A DNA stretch of 19,705 nucleotides from Temnopleurus reevesii (taxonomy: Eukaryota > Echinodermata > Echinoidea > Temnopleuroida > Temnopleuridae): positions 9,788 through 29,492 of the forward strand of contig BQKZ01009192.1 of NCBI GenBank assembly GCA_036244855.1. The letters run 5' to 3'. The position numbers and the translations under genes were made by a program. Positions 1-9,409 of this stretch are shown here, piece by piece. The stretch's first letter is position 1. Each line of letters begins with the position of its first letter. The notes under the pieces were generated by a model. That model saw only the letters and a program-made list of their open reading frames with translations, was not told the origin of the DNA and searched no databases.

Positions 1-1399
1 TTTTCATGATTTTTATCGTGATTTTTGGTAGCGACCACCATTTTTTTGATCTTCATCACAGGCGTCTCTAGCGGCGTTAACGGTCTATTGAGGAAGGATG
101 CGTAGCCAGGCGATAGCCTCAGCGGAGCAAATCCTGATCGAAATAGACCCGTTTTATCGGTCTATCAACACACGTGCCTTGTGATTTAGGACGTATTATA
201 AAAATCTTATCTTAAATTTGTTCTTATCTTTCTCTGTATTTGAGAAGATATTTAAGATAGGGTTGGGGCTATTTTATCTGGTATAGTTTTGAATTTGCTT
301 ATTAATCACTGAGTAAAATATGTTTGACAAGCAAGGAGACCATACTTCATTACTTGAAAGATGTTAAAAATAAGAAGTTTTATGAAATTTTCCTCGTAAA
401 ATAAGAAATTTTAATTTATCGAAGAATGGCCCACGTGTTTCATTTGAGCCACGTGGGCAACATAAATATTTCACTGTTTTGTTTCAGGGAGCGCATAGCG
501 CAATTGTAGCACATAATCTATCAAGTGTTGCGCACAATGGCGAAACTTGACCCTTGGCCGTGATGTAAGAGACATTGCTATTGGTTGATTTCCTTATATG
601 AAAGTTTGAATGATTGGTCAAGGGCTCAAAATGGGCGTGGTGGAAGATAGGAAGAAGGCGGTCCTACAAGAGAAAAGATCGAGTTAAGAAGATTTTCAGA
701 ATACGTCTTAGGAAAGATTTTAGCAAGTTCCTAACATACAAAGATAAGAAGAAGATTAGGAAGAAAGAGCAGAACGATTTCAGAATACCCCCCATGGAGT
801 TGATTAGCAAATGCGCACTGCATGGAGGTGTCTTCTGTAACTATCGCAATGCACACAAGCAGGAGGCGAGTGTTGAAGAAGAAGAAGAAATGAAGATAAG
901 CAGTGCACATTCGCTAACTAAAGACGAGAAAGTATGATGCAGCAAAAATAATTAATATACTTTTTCTTGATCAGTTTTGGATTGTAATCTCTTGAAATAG
1001 GTATGGTGGGAGGTTGCACGTCTGTGCACCTAAATTTTCAGCTTGAAAAAGCATGAAGTCAATGAATATCCAATTCAATTTTAATCTGATATTATCACAA
1101 ATATCCTAAAGATTATGTGTGAGAAATATCTCAGCAAAATCTGACAAGGAACAATGTCATTTTAGATGAAATATACACCCCTCTCATTTTTGCTGTTCAA
1201 AATATTTGGGTCCCTTCTCTGCATCCCATTCACTTTACACTTGGTTGGAGATGTTCAGGAAAAAGTCTTGATTTCACAGAGTGCGCGTTTTACATCACGT
1301 ATGTCAATGAGGCACAGATGAGCAACCCGGCGCAGAGGAGGATGCCCATACCATAATTAATTTGTTATCATTTTGACATGAGATAAAAAAAATATTGTT
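1..1399. other. Stretch with no supported gene (upstream of, or intron 1 of, MDH2)
   Basis: I see no convincing exon here. The longest open frame (614-937) opens with TTG, is a lysine/arginine-rich run without a recognisable domain, and has no splice support. MDH2 needs an upstream exon that codes the transit peptide and ends in phase 0. I looked for ATG-led basic peptides followed by a phase-0 donor and found none, so this is probably MDH2 intron 1 or upstream DNA. The only structure noted is a small E-box hairpin at 429-458. Confidence 0.5.
429..458. repeat. Short inverted repeat holding two CACGTG E-boxes
   Basis: GCCCACGTG at 429-437 is perfectly complementary to CACGTGGGC at 450-458, with a 12-base spacer. 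Each arm contains the palindromic E-box core CACGTG, which bHLH-zip factors such as USF and MYC families bind. Whether it is regulatory is unknown, because no transcription start can be placed nearby. Confidence 0.5.
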
Positions 1400-1434
1400 A
1401 ATATTTGAAGCCTACAATGTAGGCTTCAAATATT
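1400..1434. repeat. Perfect 35-bp palindrome
   Basis: The 17 bases at 1400-1416 are the exact reverse complement of 1418-1434, around a single central A at 1417. The arm includes TTTGAAGCCTACA. It lies just upstream of a SINE-like element. No function is assigned. Confidence 0.8.
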
Positions 1435-1487
1435 CTTAAAAAGACACAGAGATATTGCGATATCGAAATACGATTGATGGAACGATA

Positions 1488-1690
1488 GCATCGGTAAACA
1501 CAGGAAAATGTCATGGTTATGACACTGGTCTAGTCATCCAGAGGTCGTGGGTTCGAGTCCCACCCGATACAGCCTATGAATTTTTTTCATAGCCTCCGGG
1601 TAACTTCACACAGCAGTATAGCATGTGCACCCCTTTGTAGGCCGTTGGCAACAATATTGAATAAATTCTATCTATTAAGAATTACATAAT
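1488..1690 (+). mobile_element. tRNA-derived SINE (tRNA-Thr-like head)
   Basis: The head has a perfect pol III B box (GGTTCGAGTCC, 1550-1560) inside a flawless T arm: stem 1547-1551 with 1559-1563 and a 7-base loop. The anticodon arm is CTGGT/TCCAG around a 7-base loop at 1530-1536, giving AGT at 1532-1534 (Thr) and one T-T mismatch. A five-base variable loop follows, and a D-like stem GTCA/TGAC lies at 1510-1523. The 3' acceptor strand CCGATAC (1564-1570) pairs at 6 of 7 positions with GCATCGG at 1488-1494. About 13 extra bases between the 5' acceptor strand and the D arm argue against a working tRNA. The rest is a body ending in ATTGAATAAATTCTATCTATT, typical of a SINE tail. The right border is approximate. 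Confidence 0.65.
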
Positions 1691-1752
1691 TAATATTCTG
1701 ATTACATGATTTCATTGTACTGTTTCCCTCCTCCTTGCCTTTTTCATTCCAG

Positions 1753-2005
1753 ACCAACTCTAAAGTTGCAGTACTTGGAGCATCTGGTGGAATCGGCCAG
1801 CCACTATCTCTGCTCCTCAAGGAGAGTCCATTGATCAGTCAGCTTGCCCTCTATGATATCTTCCAAACACCTGGTGTAGCTGCTGATCTTAGTCACATCG
1901 AGACCAGGGCTAATGTGACTGGACATCTGGGACCAGAACAGCTGGGTGATGCTCTTCAGGGATGTGATGTGGTGCTTATACCAGCTGGTGTTCCAAGGAA
2001 GCCAG
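1753..2005 (+). CDS. MDH2: MDH2 coding exon 2 (NAD-binding fold)
   Basis: A pyrimidine-rich acceptor ending TTCATTCCAG (AG at 1751-1752) precedes the phase-0 start [16 protein letters not shown]. The exon encodes residues 1-84, including the GxxGxxG dinucleotide motif and VPRKP with the first substrate-binding arginine (R82). It ends GCCAG|GTAAAT in phase 1. The phase-0 start requires an upstream exon that ends on a full codon. Confidence 0.95.
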
Positions 2006-5000
2006 GTAAATTAGAATTCTAATCACTGGACTTTTCTATTTAGGGATGTTTGTGGAGATGGTTTCAATATCATAACACAGAATTATTTTTTTTTTAAATG
2101 GGTTTTTCCATGAATAATATGATATTAAAATATTTTGAAATGGTTCTTATTTCAATGCTTTAATCAATGAAATTTATATAGCTGTTTTTGCTTACTATCT
2201 TTTTTCTTTCAGACTTCTTGTATGACAATGCCCCTTTTTGTAAGATTATTGAGTAGATTCTGACATATTGACATAATACTTGAGAAAAAGATATCATCAC
2301 AATAGATGGAAATTGTGACAGAATTACTAGACATTCCCAGATCTGTGGAATCAAATAACAGCTAAGGGGCCTGTAACATAAAAGATGCAATTAAACTTAC
2401 GATAAATATTTATCGTAAGTCTCTGGCAAAACATGTACCATAGAGATACGATTAATTGCAAAATCTATCGTATCTCTTTTATGTTACAGGCCCCAGGTTT
2501 GATACCAGCAATGATGCTTCTTTAATATGAGATTGCTGTTTGGGCCACATAACCAAACCTCACATTTTGTGAAAAATATTTCCACTTGTAAGTGATTTTG
2601 AAGATATAATGATTGTAAGAAATTTCAATATTTTGTCATTGTTGTACCAAGAGTTTAAGAGAAGAATTAATTTTTTTCATTGATATTCGTTTTCAGGTAT
2701 GACTAGGGATGATCTTTTCAACACAAATGCATCAATCGTCAAAGATCTGTGTAAAGCAGCAGCTGAGATCTGTCCATCTGCAAATCTTGGAATCATTACA
2801 AATCCAGTAAGTCTTGATAAACGGTTTAATTTATTTATCTATTTAGTCAATTTATCCATTTATGTTTTCATATGTTTTGGCACCTCTCTATGATGGCCAC
2901 ACTTGATTTTTACCATTTTAGTGTGCATATTATAAAATGTTCCCTTTCTTTTTGCTGAGTAAATTATTTAGATAAAAGCTTCTATATTTATTTGCATATT
3001 GAATCACCACCATAGTGAAGAGAGCATGCAAGATAAGATTCTTGCTATCACCTGGCCATATGTCAACAAATAGCGCTTAATCTGTTTCTCCCTGAATGAA
3101 TTCAATCAACACATTTATTCGTTTTTATTTGACTGAGTTGATTATAGATTAAGTTATGAAAATCAAATGCAAACTTGACAAGTTGCAATTATAGAAATTT
3201 GTTACTCCTGCATATGGAAATAAAGATATTACTGTTATTTAATAGTGCACTATTGTTTCTCTTGTATATTTGATTTTTTTCAGATAGATACAGACCTCAA
3301 AGTAAGGATTTGAATGAGATAATATGAGTTGAGCCAATTGAAAAAGAGAACTTTACTGATTTTCACAATAATCTAGCCTATCGCTTCCATAGAGAATTGT
3401 GTAGATTCCTTCAGATTTTCGTTACATTTTAAAATTCATTCATTCACTCTTTATATATTTTTTGAAAAAAAAATCTAAACTTATTTTCAGTTTGAAACGT
3501 TGTGAGGTTACATGGTAACTTTTACAAAGATATCTATTCATTTTGTTCCACGTAGGTAAATTCCACAGTGCCCATTGCTTCTGAGGTGTACAAGCAGGCT
3601 GGTTGCTATAACCCAAGCAAGATCTTTGGTGTAACAACGCTGGATGTGGTGCGTGCAAACACATTTGTCTCACAAGCCAAGAGTCTAGATGTCTCTGCTA
3701 CTAGTGTCCCAGTCATTGGTGGCCATGCTGGTATCACCATCATACCTCTTCTTTCACAGGTTTGTACTATTTATTTGTTTATTTATTAATCTGTCATTTA
3801 TTTTGCTTTCTTTAATTTATACTGCAGGGCCAGCCTGTAGAGTTTATAAAGCTGTGCATAAGGGCACATAAACATTCAAACATTTGGAACACAAACATGT
3901 ACATAGCTGCCAACTATTACTAATTTTTAATAATCACTACTACTTTGTGCTTCAGATTTCTCAAGTTTGGTGTTAAATTCAGTAAGAATCACTAATTTTG
4001 GCAGCATAAGCACCATGCATTTCAATGTAAAATAAGTGATAATCACAAATTTGTAACAGGATTATTACTAATTTGCACTGACTCGTGTAGTAGCTATGCA
4101 TTCATCTAACAATTCAATTAACAAAAACAAAAAATGGAAATTGAGCTATTTAAGAGTGTTAACTGGGATAAGCCTCTTTGGAACTGCATGCAAAATCCAA
4201 TGAAGTAAACCTTTTAGGCCTTGCATTACTGTATAAGCCAATGTTTTAGCATTCAGATATTTTCGTGATATCAAACCAGTTTGACACATTGGCATGTTAT
4301 TTTCACGTTTTAGACAGTGTTTGTATACAAAAGAATGTGCATCATATAGAGTGGAAGGTTTCATGAGGCCCAAACCGCGAAATCAGCGAAAATAAAACCA
4401 CTGCAAAAATTTCAGCTTATACAGTATTTTTCTTCTTGTGTATTTCATATGTTGTCAATATTTTGTATGTCTTGACAGGTTACACCAAAAGTCTCCTTCA
4501 GTGATGAGGAGCGTGAATCTCTTACCGTCCGCATCCAGAATGCAGGAACAGAAGTCGTAGAAGCCAAAGCTGGAGCTGTATGTACTTTTCAATTTTTATT
4601 TACATACATGTTCAAGCCTTTAGTTTGGTATTCTAGATCCACAAAAAGATTTTTACCTCTTAGTGTGAATGAAGAAGGATTTCATTTCTTTGATTTATTT
4701 TCTCTACTGTTTCTCATAAAGTAACATAGGGGGTGTTGTTCAAAATCAACTGCAAATCGAGTGCAACTCTGCAAATTGTAACGCGCATTTTTATTCGCGC
4801 ATTGCCCATGTAACCAGACACACTACTGCAACTTGGATCAATTGCAATTTTTGAACAACACCCTCTTAGACAAATTCATAATTTGCATTCAATCATATAC
4901 ATGTATTACTATTTAAGGATCAGGCTTTATGCCCCAGTCACATAGAAGCGTGGAAGCAACATGATTCAACACAACTCTTTGTTCAGTTAACAGTTAACTG

Positions 5001-7108
5001 CCTCCAAACAAAGAGTCGTGTTCAATCGTGCTGCTTCTGGGGTCCTATGTGACTGGGGCCTACGATATCACCCAATGGTTTTATTCATTACAAAGTACAT
5101 CATGTAAAATATTTTCAGATCGGTTCAATTTGAATCTCCAAACTTAAACGTGCTGAAAGAAAAAAGGGCGATTCAATCTGGAAACATTTTTGATTGTTTT
5201 GTAATTTGGTTAGTTTGATTGTGTACATTTGTTGCTATTAAAGTGTTCTATTTCTTTATTCAGGGCTCAGCTACACTCTCAATGGCATTTGCTGCAGCAA
5301 GGTTCTGCTTCTCTGTGAGTATTAGTATTATTTTCTTAAATGTTTGTATTCTTTATACTTTTAGATGATATATCATGGAATATTAGATTTATTTCAGCAA
5401 ATTACATTTGATTTCTGATCTAAAATATTTGTTGAAATTCCAACAATTATAAGTAAACATTAGTGGGAATATGAAAGGTAGCATGAACTTTCAATAAATT
5501 TATTACCAATTAATTCAGGGTTCATGAAATTCTTGCATTTTCATTTCATTTCACTTTGATTAAGTTTTTTAAATACATGTTTCACACGAGCAGTAAATTA
5601 AAACCTATTATTCAATTTCTCCATATTTTCGCAATCTGTGGCATTGATTTTGTTGAATGTGAGGTATGTTTGTGTGGCTTCTGTCCATGCAAGGGAGCTG
5701 TCATTGAATGTGGAGGAAATATATCAAAATTTATGAATCTTTTTATAAGTTAGCAAATTACTTTATAAACTGTTTCCTAAATTAGCTGCATGACCATGCA
5801 TGCTCTGTAAAGGTGAAAACCTGAAAAGTCTAAAAACATGACAATCTCGGTGCACTTTGTACCATTACATTTTTTTACTGAAACCAATTTACATTTTATA
5901 CTGTAATGGTACACATCAGTGTAAAGCCTCGAAAAATAAGAAATTGTGTTTTAAAATTCATCTGAATCTTGCTTGACCCAGCTGTTAGAATCATGAAAAG
6001 AACTTTGCCAGAGAGTGATTTTTTCAATTATCAATTCATATTGAACACTACTTTTGAAATAATGATAGGTTTAACTATTAAACTCTGATACACATCTTTC
6101 TCCTCTAGCTGTTGGAGGCCATGAATGGAAAGGAAGGAGTGGTTGAGTGTGCTTTCGTCAAATCTGAGCTGACAGAATCACCTTACTTTGCCAGCCCCAT
6201 TCTTCTAGGTGTAAGTATATATTGGCGACTGGGGAGATTAGAGTAGGATCTCTGTCGGTAGCTTGACAAGCAAAAGCGGTTATTACCTGCAGGATGGATA
6301 AGGACTAGAGCCTGTTACATAAAAGAGATACGATTACTGATTGTATTTGTCTGGAACATGTTTTTCCCTAGACTTTATCATAAGCCTTATGCATCCTTCC
6401 TGTTACAGGCTCCTGGAATGGCAAAAAATATAATGAGTGCAAACAAAAAATCAAATGGTCTTTGGGCCCTTTGGATCCCTGGATACACACATGATCATGA
6501 TTATATGACTATCATAAATATCATCAATCATATAACTTCATCATGATCTTTTCCCTAAAATCACAAGTACTATAGTTTGATTTTTAGCCTCCATAAAGAT
6601 TTGTTTCTTTTAATGAAGTAAATTTATTTCTACCCACAATATGAAGTACTACCCATGAAAGGAAATATTCATACCTGTTAGGAATGAAAATTTAATTAAC
6701 AGTAAATTCACATTTCCTAGCAATTTGACGATGGACCTTTTTTTTTCAAATGGCATGGCAAAAAAAAAACCACAATATGCCGAGGCGCCACATATTTGGT
6801 CTCAAAAGTTGTGTGATACTTGAAAGAAAATAGTCTTGAACCGTTTAGACAAGAATATGTCATGATGCGGAGATATCTTGTGAAATGTTGAGAGGGGGCA
6901 GTATTGTAGATTTTCATACTTGATGCATATTGAATGAAATCAATACTTGAGACGCTATTTTGTTTTCTTTCTTTTTTTTAAACAGAAGAATGGCATGGAG
7001 AGGAACCTTGGCTTTGGAACTCTGTCGGACTATGAGCAGGAACTCGTCACAAAGTGCATGGCAGAACTCAAGGGTAGCATCAAGAAGGGAGAGGAATTCG
7101 CTGCTTAA
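1753..7108 (+). CDS. MDH2: Malate dehydrogenase, mitochondrial (7 exons; first exon missing)
   Basis: The enzyme catalyses the NAD-dependent interconversion of malate and oxaloacetate in the mitochondrial matrix (TCA cycle, malate-aspartate shuttle). The coding sequence joins 1753-2005, 2697-2806, 3556-3759, 4479-4577, 5264-5314, 6109-6210 and 6986-7108, giving 313 residues; the mature mammalian enzyme has about 314. In this numbering the NAD-binding GASGGIG is at 9-15, the active-site arginines are R82 and R88, NPVNST is at the exon 3/4 join, D151 and R154 lie in LDVVRANTF, and the proton-relay histidine H178 lies in GGHAG. These sit at a constant +2 from the pig mitochondrial enzyme (R80, R86, D149, R152, H176). 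All junctions keep frame and no stop interrupts it. The transit-peptide exon lies upstream of the window or was not recognised. Identity is very secure; the gene appears functional. Confidence 0.96.
2366..2494. mobile_element. MITE-like element with 19-bp perfect terminal inverted repeats
   Basis: GGGGCCTGTAACATAAAAG (2366-2384) is exactly inverted at 2476-2494. Inside lie a perfect 26-bp palindrome at 2395-2420 (arm ACTTACGATAAAT) and a second inverted pair, AGAGATACGAT with ATCGTATCTCT, so the element folds into two hairpins. It is about 129 bp with no coding capacity, in MDH2 intron 2. A related copy lies at 6308-6412. No clear target-site duplication was found. Confidence 0.75.
2697..2806 (+). 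CDS. MDH2: MDH2 coding exon 3
   Basis: Acceptor TTTTCAG (AG at 2695-2696). The first two bases complete the split glycine codon, giving [12 protein letters not shown] with the second substrate-binding arginine (R88). The exon ends at AATCCA|GTAAGT, a consensus donor in phase 0, just after NP of the conserved NPVNST motif. Confidence 0.95.
3556..3759 (+). CDS. MDH2: MDH2 coding exon 4 (catalytic exon)
   Basis: Acceptor CACGTAG (AG at 3554-3555). The 68 codons start with VNSTVPI and carry LDVVRANTF (D151, R154) and VIGGHAG (H178), so both members of the Asp-His catalytic pair are here. The residue after GGHAG is Ile, where the human enzyme has Lys. Ends TCACAG|GTTTGT in phase 0. Confidence 0.96.
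4479..4577 (+). CDS. MDH2: MDH2 coding exon 5
   Basis: Acceptor CTTGACAG (AG at 4477-4478). The 33 codons run from VTPKVSF to [11 protein letters not shown], matching the family segment that leads into the GSATLSMA helix. Donor GCT|GTATGT, phase 0 at both ends. Confidence 0.94.
4728..4866. mobile_element. MITE-like element, 18-bp terminal inverted repeats
   Basis: AGGGGGTGTTGTTCAAAA (4728-4745) matches the reverse complement of 4849-4866 at 17 of 18 positions. The element is 139 bp and non-coding, in MDH2 intron 5. Its ends differ from the element at 2366, so it is another family. Confidence 0.7.
4931..5059. mobile_element. Fold-back MITE, near full-length hairpin
   Basis: GCCCCAGTCACATAG (4931-4945) is perfectly inverted at 5045-5059. 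The complementarity continues inward: GAAGC with GCTTC, then AACTCTTTGTT with AACAAAGAGT, around a centre holding GTTAAC twice. A TA lies on both flanks (4928-4929 and 5061-5062), compatible with a TA target duplication as in Tc1/mariner-type elements. It lies in MDH2 intron 5, about 65 bp from the preceding MITE. Confidence 0.75.
5264..5314 (+). CDS. MDH2: MDH2 coding exon 6 (51-bp microexon)
   Basis: A 17-codon exon, [17 protein letters not shown], between acceptor TTTATTCAG and donor TCT|GTGAGT, with phase 0 on both sides. It is too short to stand out as an open reading frame, but it is needed to keep the conserved helix of the family. Confidence 0.94.
5858..5913. repeat. 12-bp inverted repeat in MDH2 intron 6
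   Basis: TGTACCATTACA at 5858-5869 is perfectly complementary to 5902-5913, with a 32-base spacer. It may be the remnant of a fold-back element. No coding content was seen in the rest of this intron (5315-6108). Confidence 0.4.
6109..6210 (+). CDS. MDH2: MDH2 coding exon 7
   Basis: Acceptor TTTCTCCTCTAG (AG at 6107-6108). The 34 codons start [14 protein letters not shown] and end with YFASPILLG. Donor GGT|GTAAGT, phase 0 at both ends. Confidence 0.95.
6308..6412. mobile_element. Second copy of the 2366-type MITE
   Basis: The ends GAGCCTGTTACA (6308-6319) and TGTTACAGGCTC (6401-6412) are inverted with one mismatch. The left end continues TAAAAGAGATACGAT, which equals the reverse complement of the right end of the element at 2366-2494. 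The two copies therefore belong to one family, both inside MDH2 (introns 2 and 7). This copy is 105 bp and lacks the inner 26-bp palindrome. Confidence 0.7.
6986..7108 (+). CDS. MDH2: MDH2 last coding exon (8)
   Basis: Acceptor CTTTTTTTTAAACAG (AG at 6984-6985). Forty residues, starting [11 protein letters not shown] and ending IKKGEEFAA, are followed by TAA at 7106-7108. The C-terminal [12 protein letters not shown] pattern is characteristic of mitochondrial MDH. Confidence 0.95.
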   Translation, partial: KNGMERNLGFGTLSDYEQELVTKCMAELKGSIKKGEEFAA

Positions 7109-7475
7109 ATGACCAACCAATCTATTCATATCAGAGTTTTTATATATATCGCGTATGACGCTATGATTGGAGCAAGTGTTTACAAAGTGATAAGCAGAAT
7201 TAGATCATCTACACATCAGAGACCTTGCTAAATTTTTTTTGTTGCTTAACTCATCTTAGTTATTTGAAGTGTCAAAAATCAACATTTTTTGGTTCGTTTC
7301 TCCTTTTCATACAAAGGAGCACAAAAGGATTTTTTTGAAATGATGAACCTCTATCACCTTTTTTTCACTCTGAAGTGTAGTTATTGAGTTTCCAGAGCAT
7401 CATCAGAATATAGATTGAGTTGTTGGTTTAGTTGTACCTTTGAAAATGAATTTACAATAAACACAATGTCAGAAT
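7109..7475 (+). other. MDH2: MDH2 3' untranslated region
   Basis: The segment runs from the TAA stop to just past the polyadenylation hexamer at 7456. It is AT-rich with T-runs and without open frames. The true cleavage site is not visible; it is expected 10-30 bases after the hexamer. Confidence 0.6.
7456..7461 (+). terminator. MDH2: Poly(A) signal AATAAA for MDH2
   Basis: A canonical AATAAA about 350 bases after the stop codon, in the context TTTACAATAAACACAATG. It is the best polyadenylation signal in this 3' region. Confidence 0.65.
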
Positions 7476-8067
7476 TCTGATGACCATAAACCCAAGTTTC
7501 TGCAAAAAGTGTTTAACTTATGAAACAGAATGCTAGATCATATATTTTTGATGCATAGATCTCATAACCTATATTTGAAGGTAGAATTATTTATGGTGCT
7601 TGTCCTATTTAATTCAATTTCAGGCATTAATTAATCAATGTACTGAATCAAATGTTTGACCTTAATCTAATTGCCAAAATGTCCTCCATCGCCTATCCAT
7701 CCAAGTGGATGTAGACATGATGAAGATCTTCATTATGGAGGACAGGCACATATTATCATAGTGGACCATATACATGAACACCCTCATTATGGAGAACAAA
7801 CATATTTTCAAAGCATGAAATAGGATCGATACTTGTTTAGAATATGTGCTTTTGGAGCTCAATAATTGTTACCCATGAATGAATAGGAATATGCAATATT
7901 TGAATTCAATATAACGTAGAAATGGAAATCATTGCCAGTCTGTGTCTGTTTGATTAATTGTATAGCTGTGAAATGAGGGTTTCAAACATGGGGATGTATT
8001 AAAGAAGAGAACATTGAATTACTTGTAGATTTGGTGTTTATTAAAGTTGGTGATTATGTGAAAATAC
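7476..8067. other. Intergenic stretch, nothing recognised
   Basis: AT-rich DNA between the MDH2 3' end and the first GAT array. The phrase CATTATGGAG occurs twice (around 7731 and 7785). No exon, RNA gene or element is supported. Confidence 0.5.
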
Positions 8068-8098
<31 letters not shown>

Positions 8099-8142
8099 AG
8101 TTATATTACTGATGATGATGATGGTTGATGATGATTGATGAC

Positions 8143-8221
<79 letters not shown>

Positions 8222-8255
8222 GTGATGATGATTGAAGATGATTGAAGATGATGAC

Positions 8256-8288
<33 letters not shown>

Positions 8289-8626
8289 CATGATGATGAT
8301 GGTGATGATGATTGAAAATGATTGATGATGATGGTGATGATGATGATGATGTTTATGAAGAAGAAGAACATAGTGATGATGGTGATGTTCTTGGTAATGA
8401 TGCTAGTATGAGGCACTATTTTGATGATGATTATGACTGCCGAGATAGAGTTGAAATGATTACTGATAGTCATGATTCTCATTGGGATAGTGTAATGAAA
8501 ATAATGCAATGGTGATGATGATTGTTGTACTGATGGGGATGAGGGTTGAGATGATGATTGATGATGATGATGGAGACAAAATGATGTTGGTGAGGAGGAA
8601 GATGATGATGATGACGAAGATTATGT

Positions 8627-8669
<43 letters not shown>

Positions 8670-8728
8670 GAAGAAGAATATAATGATGATGATGATTATT
8701 TGGATGATGATGATGATGATGGTGGTGC

Positions 8729-8772
<44 letters not shown>

Positions 8773-8978
8773 GAATATAATGATGCTGGTGATGATCAAT
8801 GTAATTGTGATAATTATACTAGTATGGGGCACTAATAATGATGATTAGAGACCAAGATAAAAAAAGACAGAGATGTTCATGATTCTGGTTGGGATAGTAA
8901 TTCAAATTATGAGATGGTGGATATGATATGATTTTACTTGTGAGGATCATTTGGTTGTCAAAGTTGTGATGATGATGG

Positions 8979-9042
<64 letters not shown>

Positions 9043-9057
9043 GGTTGAGTAATTACA

Positions 9058-9135
<78 letters not shown>

Positions 9136-9266
9136 CTGATGATGATGATGATGATGATGGTGATTGTGATAATGATGAGGATAATGATGATGATGATGAT
9201 NTGATGATGATGATGATGCTGATGATGATGATGATGATGATGGTGATTGTGATAATGATGAGGATA

Positions 9267-9310
<44 letters not shown>

Positions 9311-9360
9311 AGTAACGATGATGAGAACAGTGAAGTTTGCAGTTGTGATGATGGTGACAT
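8068..9360. repeat. GAT microsatellite cluster with degenerate higher-order units
   Basis: Long (GAT)n runs lie at about 8068-8345, 8512-8770 and 8966-9310, all with GAT on the + strand. They are interrupted by unique cores. AGTATGAGGCACTATT at 8405 and AGTATGGGGCACTAAT at 8821 are about 416 bases apart, each followed by TCATGATTCT..TTGGGATA (8470 and 8877). The open frames here translate to poly-Asp, Met, His, Ser or Ile and are microsatellite artefacts. An N at 9201 sits between two nearly identical segments of about 60 bases. Confidence 0.9.
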
Positions 9361-9409
9361 TAGATTAATTTGAATGGCAAATTACATCTTAAAAGGATAT
9401 GATATGACC

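Noticed and set aside
361..399. ATG-led basic peptide MLKIRSFMKFSS as MDH2 transit-peptide exon
   Set aside because: The only nearby GT leaves phase 2, while MDH2 exon 2 needs phase 0. The donor sequence is poor.
537..560. ATGGCGAAACTTGACC as a start with good context
   Set aside because: The frame ends after eight codons, with no useful donor.
614..937. 107-residue Lys/Arg-rich open frame on the + strand
   Set aside because: It opens at TTG, the first in-frame ATG is far inside, and there is no domain, no splice support and no polyadenylation context. Composition explains the lack of stops.
1488..1570. Functional tRNA-Thr gene
   Set aside because: About 13 extra bases between acceptor and D arm, mismatches in the acceptor and anticodon stems, and a SINE-type tail. 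Kept as tRNA-derived SINE.
2160..2390. 76-residue reverse-strand frame in MDH2 intron 2
   Set aside because: It overlaps a MITE end and AT-rich intron; no motif and no support for transcription.
8106..9368. Poly-Asp, Met, His, Ser and Ile proteins on both strands
   Set aside because: They are translations of (GAT)n microsatellite in six frames; the arrays are not bounded by coding-like sequence.
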